Assembly: GCA_947478935.1 (NCBI GenBank)
Contig: CANJXV010000018.1
Coordinates: 1-18,920 of the forward strand
Direction: 5' to 3'
Origin: Comamonadaceae bacterium
Lineage (GTDB): Bacteria; Pseudomonadota; Gammaproteobacteria; Burkholderiales; Burkholderiaceae_C
Length of the DNA stretch: 18,920 nt
Part shown: positions 1 to 6,784 of the stretch, piece by piece
Position numbering within the stretch: the first letter of the stretch is position 1
Layout: every line of letters begins with the position of its first letter
Notes under the pieces: model-generated
The model's database searches: none
What the model was told of the DNA's origin: nothing
The model's input: the letters and a program-made list of their open reading frames with translations, nothing else
Position numbers and translations under genes: made by a program

Positions 1-101
1 ACAATCTCTTGGCCTACGTCCGCAGCAATCTGTTCTACTTTAATTTTTTCGCCGGCTGCAACCCGATATTGCTTGCCGCCGGTTTTTATGACCGCGTACA
101 T
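1..101 (-). CDS. rplU: 50S ribosomal protein L21, 5' end only
   Basis: The reverse strand from 101 down to the left edge encodes the first 33 residues, beginning MYAVIKTGGKQYRV, which is the characteristic N-terminus of bacterial ribosomal protein L21, a 23S rRNA-binding protein of the large subunit. The rest of the gene lies outside the window. A GAGG stretch just upstream of the ATG (GAGGTCAAC-ATG) is a good ribosome binding site and fixes the start. The gene is divergent from ispB, the arrangement common in Betaproteobacteria, where rplU is followed by rpmA and a GTPase gene; those neighbours cannot be seen here. Confidence 0.95.
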   Translation of the reverse strand, partial: MYAVIKTGGKQYRVAAGEKIKVEQIAADVGQEI

Positions 102-150
102 GTTGACCTCTTCGATTCAAGTCTGTGAACGGATTTCCACAGAGCCAAAT

Positions 151-159
151 ATTATAGCA
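151..159 (-). promoter_or_regulatory. rplU promoter, extended -10
   Basis: On the minus strand this reads TGCTATAAT: a perfect TATAAT hexamer (151-156) with the extended -10 TGn motif directly upstream. No good -35 is present at 16-18 bp, which fits an extended -10 promoter. Transcription would start near 144, giving a leader of about 40 bases before the rplU ATG at 101. Confidence 0.6.
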
Positions 160-219
160 GTGGGCATACCAGCGCCTTAAGCCTCACGGTCTGGGGCCGC
201 TCCAACAGGGCCTGCTGCC

Positions 220-225
220 TATAAT
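220..225 (+). promoter_or_regulatory. ispB promoter, -10 hexamer
   Basis: A perfect TATAAT lies 20 bases before the ispB ATG. No convincing -35 hexamer is seen at 16-18 bp upstream. The predicted start near 232 would leave a leader of only about 14 bases, with a weak GAGA as the sole Shine-Dalgarno candidate. Confidence 0.45.
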
Positions 226-245
226 TTACCGCTCTGAGACCCAAG

Positions 246-1235
246 ATGACCGAAACATCCCCCAATACCAGCCCGTCCCAAGCCCTTTCCCTGATCGCTG
301 AGGACATGCAGGGAGTAGATGAGCTGATAGAGCAGCGCCTGAATACAAGCGTAGCGTTGGTTGGGGATGTTTCACAATACATCATCGCAGCTGGCGGCAA
401 ACGGCTGCGACCACAACTGCTGCTGCTGTGCTGCGGCGCACTGGGCTACACCGGCTCCCACCGCCTAACCATGGCAGCGGTGGTCGAATTTATCCATACT
501 GCCACCTTGCTGCACGACGACGTGGTGGACGAATCCACTCTGCGCCGGGGCCTGCCCACAGCCAATGCGCGCTTTGGCAACCCGGCCAGCGTGTTAATCG
601 GCGACTTCTTGTATTCGCGCGCATTCCAAATGATGGTGCAAGTGCAAGACATGCGCATCATGCAGGTGCTGGCCGATGCCACCAATGTGATTGCGGAGGG
701 CGAAGTGCTGCAACTCATGAATATGCACAACGCCGACCTATCGGAGGCGGATTACCTGCAAGTCATACGCTCCAAAACATCCAAGCTGTTCGAAGCCAGC
801 GCGCAAGTGGCTGCAATTTTGGCCAAAACGAGTCCATCAGTAGAAAGCGCCTGCGCAACATTTGGCCAGGCTCTGGGAACCGCTTTTCAAGTCATTGATG
901 ATGTGCTGGACTATGCGGGCGACGCCAATTTGCTCGGCAAAAATCTGGGAGATGATTTGCGCGAAGGTAAATGCACGCTTCCCCTGATCACCGCGATGCA
1001 ATTAGCGCCAGCTACCGACGCCGCCATCGTGCGCCAGGCGATAGAGAAAGGCGACGTCGATGCATTGGAAGCCGTTGCGTCCATTGTGAAACGAACCGGT
1101 GCGCTGGATGCGGCCATGCGCTCGGCGCAAAACGAAATCGCCCGCGCACTCGATGCCGCCACCCATTTACCAGCCGGACCCTATGTCGATTGCATGGTGC
1201 AATTGGCTGAGCAGTCATTGCTGCGCAACAGCTAG
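246..1235 (+). CDS. ispB: Polyprenyl (octaprenyl) diphosphate synthase
   Basis: This 329-residue trans-polyprenyl synthase condenses isopentenyl diphosphate units onto an allylic primer to make the C40-type side chain of ubiquinone. The family hallmarks are present: GKRLRP at residues 51-56, the first aspartate-rich motif DDVVD at 91-95 followed by RRG, and the second DDVLD at 218-222. A GKNLGDDLREGK stretch follows the second motif. Length is normal for IspB. The small residues before the first aspartate motif fit a long-chain enzyme, but exact chain length cannot be read from sequence. The ATG at 246 sits 20 bases after a TATAAT box. The gene is divergent from rplU and is followed by tRNA-Pro. 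Confidence 0.93.
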   Translation: MTETSPNTSPSQALSLIAEDMQGVDELIEQRLNTSVALVGDVSQYIIAAGGKRLRPQLLLLCCGALGYTGSHRLTMAAVVEFIHTATLLHDDVVDESTLRRGLPTANARFGNPASVLIGDFLYSRAFQMMVQVQDMRIMQVLADATNVIAEGEVLQLMNMHNADLSEADYLQVIRSKTSKLFEASAQVAAILAKTSPSVESACATFGQALGTAFQVIDDVLDYAGDANLLGKNLGDDLREGKCTLPLITAMQLAPATDAAIVRQAIEKGDVDALEAVASIVKRTGALDAAMRSAQNEIARALDAATHLPAGPYVDCMVQLAEQSLLRNS

Positions 1236-1250
1236 GCTAAACAAGTATTC

Positions 1251-1279
1251 TTGGACTAAGAGCCAGGGCGCTTTGCTAA
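1251..1279 (+). promoter_or_regulatory. Candidate promoter of tRNA-Pro
   Basis: TTGGAC (1251-1256) and TGCTAA (1274-1279) are spaced by 17 bp, 22 bases before the mature tRNA 5' end. The stretch between them and the tRNA is pyrimidine-rich. The -10 match is modest. Confidence 0.35.
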
Positions 1280-1301
1280 ACTCTCTCCCCTGCATGCATC
1301 G

Positions 1302-1378
1302 CGGGGTGTAGCTTAGTCTGGTAAAGCGCTACGTTCGGGACGTAGAGACCGGAGGTTCGAATCCTCTCACCCCGACCA
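1302..1378 (+). tRNA. proK: tRNA-Pro (anticodon CGG)
   Basis: The full cloverleaf can be drawn by hand: acceptor arm CGGGGTG paired with CACCCCG, a D arm containing AGTCTGGTA, anticodon stem CTACG/CGTAG around loop TTCGGGA, T arm GGAGG-TTCGAAT-CCTCT, and an encoded ACCA 3' end. The anticodon is CGG followed by G37, as in proline tRNAs that read CCG. Bases 1313-1378 recur in a damaged form at 2407-2472 (62 of 66 identical), so this gene appears to have served as an integration site. A terminator follows at 1396. Confidence 0.97.
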
Positions 1379-1395
1379 AGATATGCCGCGATGGG

Positions 1396-1426
1396 CCCAT
1401 TGAATTCTTTAGTTCAGTGGGTTTTT
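1396..1426 (+). terminator. Intrinsic terminator after tRNA-Pro
   Basis: A nine-pair stem CCCATTGAA / TTCAGTGGG (one T-G pair) with loop TTCTTTAG is followed by five T residues. It lies 18 bases after the tRNA 3' end and would end the tRNA transcript before the higBA segment. Confidence 0.75.
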
Positions 1427-1606
1427 CTTCTAGGGCTCTGCCTTTTAAAGTCCAGCACGTGCGCAAGTCCTAGCCCCAATCATTCCTACCTTCACCAGCT
1501 GTGCGTTGGTGTTATGGCGTTGGATGTAACGATTGGGTGGTGAGTGCGAGGGAAAGCCTCCTAAACATACCCTTATGCCGCTAAGATCCGTTTGTGCAAG
1601 TAGTAC

Positions 1607-1634
1607 TTGACAAAGTAAACTATATGTTTACACT
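1607..1634 (+). promoter_or_regulatory. higBA promoter with HigA-type operator
   Basis: A perfect TTGACA (1607-1612) and TACACT (1629-1634) are spaced by 16 bp. The spacer and the start of the -10 hold a perfect dyad, TAAAC-TATAT-GTTTA (1616-1630), well placed for autorepression by the HigA antitoxin. The likely transcription start (about 1641) is within a few bases of the higB ATG at 1643, and there is no Shine-Dalgarno sequence, so the toxin would be made from an almost leaderless message. Confidence 0.65.
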
Positions 1635-1642
1635 AAGCGCCA

Positions 1643-1921
1643 ATGATCTCAACTTTCAAGCACAAGGGTTTGGAGCTGTTTTTCACCAAAGGCAGTTACA
1701 AGGGTGTGCCTGCTCAGTATGGTGCCCGCATTGAGCGGATGCTGGACAGAATGGATGCCGCACGCGAAGCCAAGGACATGGACTTACCTGGCTTCAAATT
1801 CCATGCGCTCAAAGGTGATAGAAAAGGTGAATTCGCGGTTTCAGTTTCCGGGAACTGGCGAATCACCTTTGAGTTTGATGGTCAAGATGCCGTAAATGTT
1901 AATTTGGAGGACTACCACTAA
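1643..1921 (+). CDS. higB: HigB-type mRNA interferase toxin
   Basis: The 92-residue product has the length and pattern of the RelE-superfamily toxin HigB, which cuts mRNA on the ribosome. It starts MISTFKHKGLELFF, has HALKGDR at 54-60 and GNWRITFEF at 70-78, and ends LEDYH. His54, Lys57, Arg73, Tyr91 and His92 fall where the active-site residues of Proteus vulgaris HigB are reported. The arginine reported near position 68 of that protein has no clear counterpart here, the local sequence being VSVSG; this rests on memory of the homologue, not an alignment. The stop codon overlaps the higA start (TAATG). Toxin-first gene order is typical of higBA and unlike most toxin-antitoxin pairs. Confidence 0.92.
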   Translation: MISTFKHKGLELFFTKGSYKGVPAQYGARIERMLDRMDAAREAKDMDLPGFKFHALKGDRKGEFAVSVSGNWRITFEFDGQDAVNVNLEDYH

Positions 1922-2241
1922 TGAAGTCTCTACGAAACCCCAATCGCAAGCCGACGCATCCCGGCGCAGTTCTGCGCGAAGATGTCTTGCCCGAACTGGG
2001 TTGGACCCAGGTCGAACTTGCTAATCGGCTCATGGTCAGCCGGCAAACCGTTTCACAACTGCTGCATGAAGAGAAATCAGTTACGGCGGAAATGGCCATC
2101 CGCATTTCCAGCGCTGTGGGCGGCACGCCTGAGAGTTGGCTCACTATGCAGCAGGCCGTTGACCTGTGGAACGCAGGAGTCAAGCTCAAAAGTAATCCAG
2201 CACTTGCGCCATTGTTGCGCCAAGCGAGCATTGCTGCCTGA
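1921..2241 (+). CDS. higA: HigA-type antitoxin, XRE family
   Basis: This 106-residue helix-turn-helix protein is of the HigA/VapI type. It has the family opening THPGAVLRED near residues 12-21, the helix-turn-helix from about residue 25 to 60 (TQVELANRLMVSRQTVSQLL), then VTAEMAIRIS and the typical GGTPESWLTMQQAVDLW. It should bind and neutralise HigB and repress the shared promoter at the 1616-1630 dyad. The start overlaps the higB stop by one base, so the pair is probably translationally coupled. A weak terminator follows. Confidence 0.92.
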   Translation: MKSLRNPNRKPTHPGAVLREDVLPELGWTQVELANRLMVSRQTVSQLLHEEKSVTAEMAIRISSAVGGTPESWLTMQQAVDLWNAGVKLKSNPALAPLLRQASIAA

Positions 2242-2269
2242 GACGTAAGCAGACTCGTTTGTGTTCAGG

Positions 2270-2287
2270 TTGAGCGTCAATTTTTTT
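2270..2287 (+). terminator. Weak terminator after higA
   Basis: A short stem TTGA-GCG-TCAA is followed immediately by seven T residues, 29 bases after the higA stop. The stem has only four pairs, so termination efficiency is doubtful. Confidence 0.35.
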
Positions 2288-2406
2288 GAAGCTTGGTATC
2301 AGCCCGAAAGTCAGAAAAGCCGGTTAATTTACTTGCGCTGAAAATAAGATATGCGGGACTTTTGTAATCAACTTTTCACCCTCTAAAACCGCCGAACCGG
2401 TTTAAA

Positions 2407-2472
2407 TTAGTCTGGTAAAGCGCTACGTTCGGGACTTAGTGACTGGAGGTTCGAAACCTCTCACCCCGACCA
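2407..2472 (+). pseudogene. Truncated tRNA-Pro copy, possible att site
   Basis: This copy matches bases 1313-1378 of the intact tRNA-Pro at 62 of 66 positions, including the first 29 in a row, and keeps the encoded ACCA. It lacks the first 11 bases of the tRNA, so there is no acceptor 5' strand and no complete D stem. The four changes are in the anticodon stem (one breaks a pair), the variable region (two) and the T loop. It cannot make a normal tRNA. It is best read as the far attachment site of an integration at tRNA-Pro. Confidence 0.8.
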
Positions 2473-2679
2473 CCCTGCTGTAAATCAATCCCGCTTTTTT
2501 TGACTTTTTGACGTCTGTTGGCGGTGAGCAATTTACTGATTGATTCTGAATAAATGGTCTGATTCAAGCTCAAATATTTTTGAGATCTTGGGGCTAACAA
2601 TTTGGCGTATGCCCCATTGCAGCTTCGAAGCCATCCCGCAGGGTTAAATCAGGCCTAAGTAGTGCCCTTCGTGCGGGGC

Positions 2680-2961
2680 TCAGTCGCCATCTTCATTCTC
2701 ACGCGCAAGTTCCGACTTGAGACGATAGGCATCGATATCAAAGTCGGTGCTGTCCGAGACAGCGGCGAGTACCAGGGGTGAAACGCGCTCCCGCTCCTCG
2801 TCGGTCTCGAAGCTCGTGAAGCCGGCAACAACCGCTTCAGAGAACATTTTTTCCGTCAGCCGCTTTGCCTTTGCATCGTGGCTCTCTATGTCGGGATTGG
2901 CACCGGGAGGAATGTTTTCCTCAATCCATGTTCCTACCCACCTAAGAAATCGTTTACTCAT
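2680..2961 (-). CDS. Small DUF768-like protein
   Basis: This 93-residue soluble, acidic protein begins MSKRFLRWVGTWIEENIPPG and contains EKMFSEAVVAGFTSFETDEE followed by VSPLVLAAVSD. It resembles the DUF768 family that I recall mainly from Mesorhizobium and other Rhizobiales; its function is unknown. The reading frame stays open upstream to a TTG at 3012, but the ATG at 2961 is chosen because AGGCGG lies about eight bases before it and because the family pattern starts here. It stands alone between the tRNA fragment and the Stealth gene, on the opposite strand to both. Its family range suggests it came by transfer from an alphaproteobacterium; this is inferred from memory of the family. Confidence 0.6.
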   Translation of the reverse strand: MSKRFLRWVGTWIEENIPPGANPDIESHDAKAKRLTEKMFSEAVVAGFTSFETDEERERVSPLVLAAVSDSTDFDIDAYRLKSELARENEDGD

Positions 2962-3358
2962 AACGAACCGCCTATCTCTTTCATCAACATCGACACCGGT
3001 TTCCCGACCCAAAAAGGCTTGTCCCAGACGTCAAACCATGCCATCAAGATTTTAATGTGCAGCACGAAGTGCGAGCTCAGGCCTCTCAAGACACCACCTT
3101 TGCGCTTTTAACCTGAAAAAACTGTTTGTTGCACCACTTTGGGCCGCATGTAGATACGCGTTTTTTAAGGTGGGAGTTTTATCGAAGCGATTAGTGGAGC
3201 AGCTCCAACGCAAAAGTTTCTAGAAGAATTGGATAAATCGTATCCAAATTACATCGAAAAAAAACATTCCAAAGACGTACTCGATTACTCAAAATTTAGA
3301 TCTTAATTTCCAAAGGTCTGCGGTTTAAGCTTTAGCCGTTATTCTCTTCCAAAACCAC
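2962..3358. other. Gene-poor AT-rich stretch before the Stealth gene
   Basis: No complete gene is seen in these 397 bases. The right half turns clearly AT-rich and holds a coding-like fragment without a start codon (3169-3306). No strong promoter was recognised for either flanking gene. Confidence 0.6.
3169..3306 (+). pseudogene. Orphan 3' coding fragment
   Basis: Frame +1 from 3169 is open for 45 codons to a TAA at 3304-3306 and reads like real protein, with FLEELDKSYPNYIEKK and then KDVLDYSKF. It has no ATG, GTG or TTG start, and an in-frame TAA lies just upstream at 3166. The Lys/Asp/Tyr-rich composition and AT-rich codons resemble the Stealth gene that follows. I read it as the tail of a gene truncated during rearrangement; the family is not recognised. 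Chance open frame is the alternative. Confidence 0.4.
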
Positions 3359-4468
3359 ATGGAAAACTGCGTTTTAAGATGGCATAATTTTGCCATTACG
3401 TTCAATTTTTTTATTTTGCATCAATTATTAAAAACTTCAAATTCCGCCATTGACATCGTCTACCTATGGGTCAATGGCAACGAAAGTGAATGGCGTACCA
3501 AACGTCAAATATATGCTCAGAAATTAGAAGCAACCGGCAACTTGGGCTTTGCCAAGTTTGGCAATGTTGAAGGCCGGTACCGCGATAACGATGAGTTGCG
3601 ATTCAGCTTGCGGGCGCTTGAGAAGTTTTTTCCTGAACACGGGCACATTTTCATCGTCACGGATGGTCAAGTGCCCGATTGGTTCCAAGCTTCCGATCAA
3701 ATTACCCTGATCGATCACCGTCAACTGATACCCCATGCATCTTTGCCAACATTCGATTCGGGAAATATTGAGTCTTATATCCATCATATTCCCGGATTGT
3801 CAGAACGCTATTTTTATTTGAATGACGATGTGTTTTTTGGTTCGCCTGTATGTTTGGATAATTGGTTTTTTGAAAGTGGAATTTATGTCTCTTGGTCTGA
3901 TGATCTTGAGGTCAAGGGCGACAAGTTGCAAGCTGAATCGACATCCCTGGAAAATGCCAGTCGCCTTTCCAAGCAGTGGCTTCAAGCGAAATCAGACCGG
4001 GCGAGTTTAAGTACCCATTCATTCGCGCAAAAGATACACCCGAAGTATCAACACACGCCCAAAACTTTTTCCCATTCTCCAAGGCCCATGTTGAAGTCAC
4101 TGATGTTGGAAATTGAACGTGATGCGCCCGATTTATTTGAGCTGGTCAGGTCAACTGTTTTTCGTACCTGGAATAAGCCCACCATCATTTCCGACTTTGC
4201 TTTGCGCTGGTCCTTGGCGCATGGATTTGCCAAAACAATAGACCACTCACATTTGTACATAGCGACCGGACAATCGTTAGAAACACAATCTCTGAAGCAT
4301 CTCAAAAAGCTATTTGGCAGGCTAGATTTTTTTTGCGTCAACGACACCACCGACGATGCTAAAGACAGCGATCCGCGCCTGCTTCAAATTCATCAAATTT
4401 TGAGTGCGCTGCTGCCCAATGCTTCTCGCTGCGAGCTTGCAAATAGCACCGCAGACACTATGCCGTGA
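3359..4468 (+). CDS. Stealth-family capsule polysaccharide phosphotransferase
   Basis: All four conserved regions of the Stealth family are visible. CR1 is IDIVYLWVNG (31-40). CR2 runs from about 73 to 170 with RYRDNDELRFSLR, HIFIVTDGQVPDW, and LPTFDSGNIE up to FYLNDDVFFG. CR3 is HTPKTFSHSPRPMLKSL (232-248). CR4 is FCVNDTTDD with the residues after it (from about 325). Family members such as those of Neisseria capsule loci transfer hexose-1-phosphate from a nucleotide sugar to build phosphodiester-linked polymers at the cytoplasmic face. The product has 369 residues. The ATG at 3359 has no Shine-Dalgarno and the first 30 residues precede CR1, so the true start may lie a little downstream. The gene is AT-rich compared with its neighbours and no other capsule gene is near, which suggests transfer. 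Confidence 0.88.
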   Translation: MENCVLRWHNFAITFNFFILHQLLKTSNSAIDIVYLWVNGNESEWRTKRQIYAQKLEATGNLGFAKFGNVEGRYRDNDELRFSLRALEKFFPEHGHIFIVTDGQVPDWFQASDQITLIDHRQLIPHASLPTFDSGNIESYIHHIPGLSERYFYLNDDVFFGSPVCLDNWFFESGIYVSWSDDLEVKGDKLQAESTSLENASRLSKQWLQAKSDRASLSTHSFAQKIHPKYQHTPKTFSHSPRPMLKSLMLEIERDAPDLFELVRSTVFRTWNKPTIISDFALRWSLAHGFAKTIDHSHLYIATGQSLETQSLKHLKKLFGRLDFFCVNDTTDDAKDSDPRLLQIHQILSALLPNASRCELANSTADTMP

Positions 4469-4558
4469 CTTAAATGTCAACGGTATCCTTTGAAGTAGCT
4501 GGCGAGACGCTTTTAGCAGCTGCTTGCGCATACCCAATGCATGCTGGAGGCTGAATCA

Positions 4559-5218
4559 ATGCCTAACAGCGCCCACCCCGATACACTGCATGCAATGCAA
4601 CCCAACTGGTATGAGCGGCACATCTTGCCCAGGGCGCTAGATATGACATGTGGCATGCCCATGTTCGGGCGCATGCGCCAGCGTGTGGTTGCGCGCGCGC
4701 AAGGGCGCGTGCTGGAGGTGGGTATCGGCACGGGGCTGAACATGCGCTACTACGACAAGGCCCGCGTGAGCCACATTACCGGCCTGGACCCAGCGATGCA
4801 GATGCACCCTCTGGCCCAGGAGCGCATTGAAAGCGCAGGCTTTAAGGTGGACCTGATCGGCTTGTCGGCGGAGCAGATTCCGAGGTCCGATTCCAGCTTT
4901 GACACGGTACTCATGACCTACACGCTGTGCACCATTACCGACCCGCACGCCGCTCTGCTGGAGATACGCCGCGTGCTGGCGCCCACCGGTCGGCTGCTGT
5001 ATTGCGAGCACGGGCGCGCGCCCGATGCATCGGTGCAGCGCTGGCAAGAGCGCTTGCAACCGCTATGGGGCAAAGTGGCGGGCGGCTGCCATCTCGGGCG
5101 GGATGTGCCCGCCCTGCTGCACGCCGCTGGCTTTGCCCTGCCCGACCTGCAAACCGGCTATATCGCCGGACCTCGGCCTTTCACTTTTCACTACTGGGGA
5201 GAGGCGCTGCCTACGTAG
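4559..5218 (+). CDS. SAM-dependent class I methyltransferase
   Basis: This 219-residue Methyltransf_11/UbiE-like protein has motif I VLEVGIGTG at 51-59, the acidic residue ending strand 2 in ITGLDPAM (Asp77), a post-motif SFDTVLMTYTLC at 113-124, and LLEIRRVLAPTGRLLYCEHG at 133-152. It should transfer a methyl group from S-adenosylmethionine; the substrate cannot be told from sequence. The EHG motif and N-terminal WYERHILPR recall a group often annotated as phospholipid or quinone methyltransferases. The frame opens at an ATG at 4541, but that ATG overlaps the GGAGG at 4546-4550, which is ideally placed eight bases before the ATG at 4559, so the latter is taken as the start. It is convergent with trkH. 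Confidence 0.85.
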   Translation: MPNSAHPDTLHAMQPNWYERHILPRALDMTCGMPMFGRMRQRVVARAQGRVLEVGIGTGLNMRYYDKARVSHITGLDPAMQMHPLAQERIESAGFKVDLIGLSAEQIPRSDSSFDTVLMTYTLCTITDPHAALLEIRRVLAPTGRLLYCEHGRAPDASVQRWQERLQPLWGKVAGGCHLGRDVPALLHAAGFALPDLQTGYIAGPRPFTFHYWGEALPT

Positions 5219-5222
5219 TGGC

Positions 5223-5270
5223 AAGGGTTAGCACTCAGTTTGAGGACCAGTTCTCTCAACAATAACCCTT
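5223..5270. terminator. Possible bidirectional terminator structure
   Basis: AAGGGTTA (5223-5230) and TAACCCTT (5263-5270) are exact inverse complements and enclose a second pair, TTGAG / CTCAA (5240-5244, 5255-5259), giving a nested hairpin between two convergent genes. On the plus strand AACTCCTTTT follows. The stems are interrupted, so efficiency is uncertain. Confidence 0.4.
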
Positions 5271-5307
5271 AACTCCTTTTACACAAAAAATCGGACGCCC
5301 TCTCGCT

Positions 5308-6774
5308 TCAGGCGCGCCAAAACGCGGGTGTAAAAATAACCAGCATAGTAAAAAGCTCTAGGCGACCAAGCAACATGGCCAGCGTGCAAATCCAGGTTTG
5401 AAAATCTGTCAGCACTGCAAAGGTGGTTGCGGGACCTACCAGATTAAGTCCTGGACCCATGTTATTGACCGATGCTACTACCGCTGAAAACGCCGTCACA
5501 ACGTCGCACCCACTTGCTAGCATGAGCAAGGTACAAAAAATAATGGAGGCACCGTACAGGAACAAAAACGCCAAAATAGAGTCCAGAACCGAGGGTTCGT
5601 ACACAGCCCCATTTAATTTGACCACCATTGGTGATTTTGGATGCACCAGCCTGTTCAATTCACTGAAGCAGTGTTTGATTAATAGTTGGGCGCGTATCAT
5701 TTTTATTCCACCTCCGGTGGATCCTGCTGCGGTTGCAAAGCAAGATAAAAACAACATCAAAACCGGTGCAAAAGCGGGCCACAGGTTGTAATCTTGTGTG
5801 GCTAAGCCCGTGGTGGTTGCAATAGAAACAACGTTGAAAGCCGAATGTCGAAGCGCCGTTAAAAAATCAGGATACACCTGATGCATCCATAGAAAATATG
5901 CCACTAGAAAAACGCCGCCTATCATGACAGACCACACCATTTGGGCTTCATTATCCTTGACATAGGCCTGCAGCGTCCTGCCGGAGAATGCCAAAAAGTG
6001 CGTGGTAAAATTAATACCCGCAAGTAACATGAATACGATAGCTACCGCTTCCATAGCAGGTGAGTCAAAGAAGCCAAAGCTTGCGTCGTGCGATGAAAAA
6101 CCACCTAGGCCCATGATGGAAAAGGTGTGAATCAGCGAATCCAGCAAGGGCATGCCCACAGCCCATAAGCTAAGGGTACAAGCCGAGGTAATCAGCACAT
6201 AAACCAGCCACAAGCCTTTGGCTGTCTGAGCGATGCGGGGCGTGAGTTTGGCATCCTTCATTGGACCTGGGGTTTCTGCCTTAAAGGCTTGGCTTCCACC
6301 GACTCCCAGCATGGGTAATACTGCCACCGCCAGCACCACGACACCCATGCCACCTAACCACACTAAAAAAGCTCGCCAAACGTTGATTGAACCTGGTAGC
6401 AGGTCCAAATTCGAAATAGTGGTTGCCCCGGTGGTGGTCAAGCCCGACATGGTTTCAAAATAAGCATCTGTGAAGCTGAGGCCGGGAACACTCAGCATCA
6501 AAGGTATGGTGGCGATTGCAGGTAGAACCACCCAAGTCAACGCGGACAACAAAAAACCATCCCTATTGCGCAACTCTTTGCCCCGAGATGCCTTACGGGT
6601 GAACGTCCACATGAGTAAGCCGGTAACGGCAGCAAAAACCATCCCAACAATAAAGCTCCCTACTGCATGGTCATCCAGATACCAGGAAATGACTGTTGGA
6701 AACAGCATCAAGCCTGCAAATATTAGGATGATGAATCCAAGAATATTCAAAACTCCCGCTATTCTTTGCATCAT
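5308..6774 (-). CDS. trkH: Trk potassium uptake channel subunit TrkH
   Basis: This 488-residue inner-membrane protein has four repeats of the membrane-pore-membrane plan of the TrkH/KtrB family. The four filter loops are visible: TTTGAT (113-118), IMGLGGFSSHD (220-230), ATTTGLA (319-325) and NNMGPGLN (437-444); GSTGGGIK at 351-358 belongs to the gating region. It imports K+ with the cytoplasmic regulator TrkA. The frame extends to a TTG at 6792, but the ATG at 6774 (or 6771) is preferred because AAGGGG lies five to eight bases before it. That leaves 10 bases between the trkA stop and this start, so both are on one mRNA with trkA first. Length is normal for TrkH. Confidence 0.95.
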   Translation of the reverse strand: MMQRIAGVLNILGFIILIFAGLMLFPTVISWYLDDHAVGSFIVGMVFAAVTGLLMWTFTRKASRGKELRNRDGFLLSALTWVVLPAIATIPLMLSVPGLSFTDAYFETMSGLTTTGATTISNLDLLPGSINVWRAFLVWLGGMGVVVLAVAVLPMLGVGGSQAFKAETPGPMKDAKLTPRIAQTAKGLWLVYVLITSACTLSLWAVGMPLLDSLIHTFSIMGLGGFSSHDASFGFFDSPAMEAVAIVFMLLAGINFTTHFLAFSGRTLQAYVKDNEAQMVWSVMIGGVFLVAYFLWMHQVYPDFLTALRHSAFNVVSIATTTGLATQDYNLWPAFAPVLMLFLSCFATAAGSTGGGIKMIRAQLLIKHCFSELNRLVHPKSPMVVKLNGAVYEPSVLDSILAFLFLYGASIIFCTLLMLASGCDVVTAFSAVVASVNNMGPGLNLVGPATTFAVLTDFQTWICTLAMLLGRLELFTMLVIFTPAFWRA

Positions 6775-6784
6775 ATGATCCCCT

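Larger units (their letters stand above)
1379..2472 (+). mobile_element. Putative tRNA-Pro islet carrying higBA
   Basis: A 66-base direct repeat of the tRNA-Pro 3' part (1313-1378 and 2407-2472, offset 1094 bases) brackets a segment whose only genes are higB and higA. This is the geometry left by site-specific recombination at a tRNA 3' end: an intact tRNA on one side and a 3' fragment on the other. No integrase gene or other mobility gene is visible, so the segment is either a decayed remnant or one piece of a larger array. The four mismatches in the distal copy argue for age or for an element-borne tRNA-like end. A simple partial tandem duplication of the tRNA is the alternative. Confidence 0.45.
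2242..2679. other. Gene-poor stretch holding the tRNA fragment
   Basis: No credible coding region is seen in these 438 bases. They contain a weak higBA terminator, the truncated tRNA-Pro copy at 2407-2472, a short A/T hairpin CTCAAA-TATT-TTTGAG near 2570, and a ten-base palindrome GCTTCGAAGC at 2622-2631. The DNA on either side of the tRNA copy is not alike. Confidence 0.7.

Noticed and set aside
2407..2472. A second functional tRNA-Pro
   Set aside because: It lacks the 5' acceptor strand and part of the D arm and has a broken anticodon-stem pair, so no cloverleaf can form.
2592..2649. Possible integron attC site after the DUF768-like gene (minus strand ATTTAAC ... GTTAGCC, 58 bases)
   Set aside because: One end fits the core-site consensus, but the other breaks the GTTRRRY rule, and the inner arms (GGGATGGC against ATACGCC) do not pair as attC L boxes must.
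4637..5265. Long open frames in both strands across the methyltransferase gene
   Set aside because: They are shadows of a GC-rich real gene whose own frame carries all the methyltransferase motifs.
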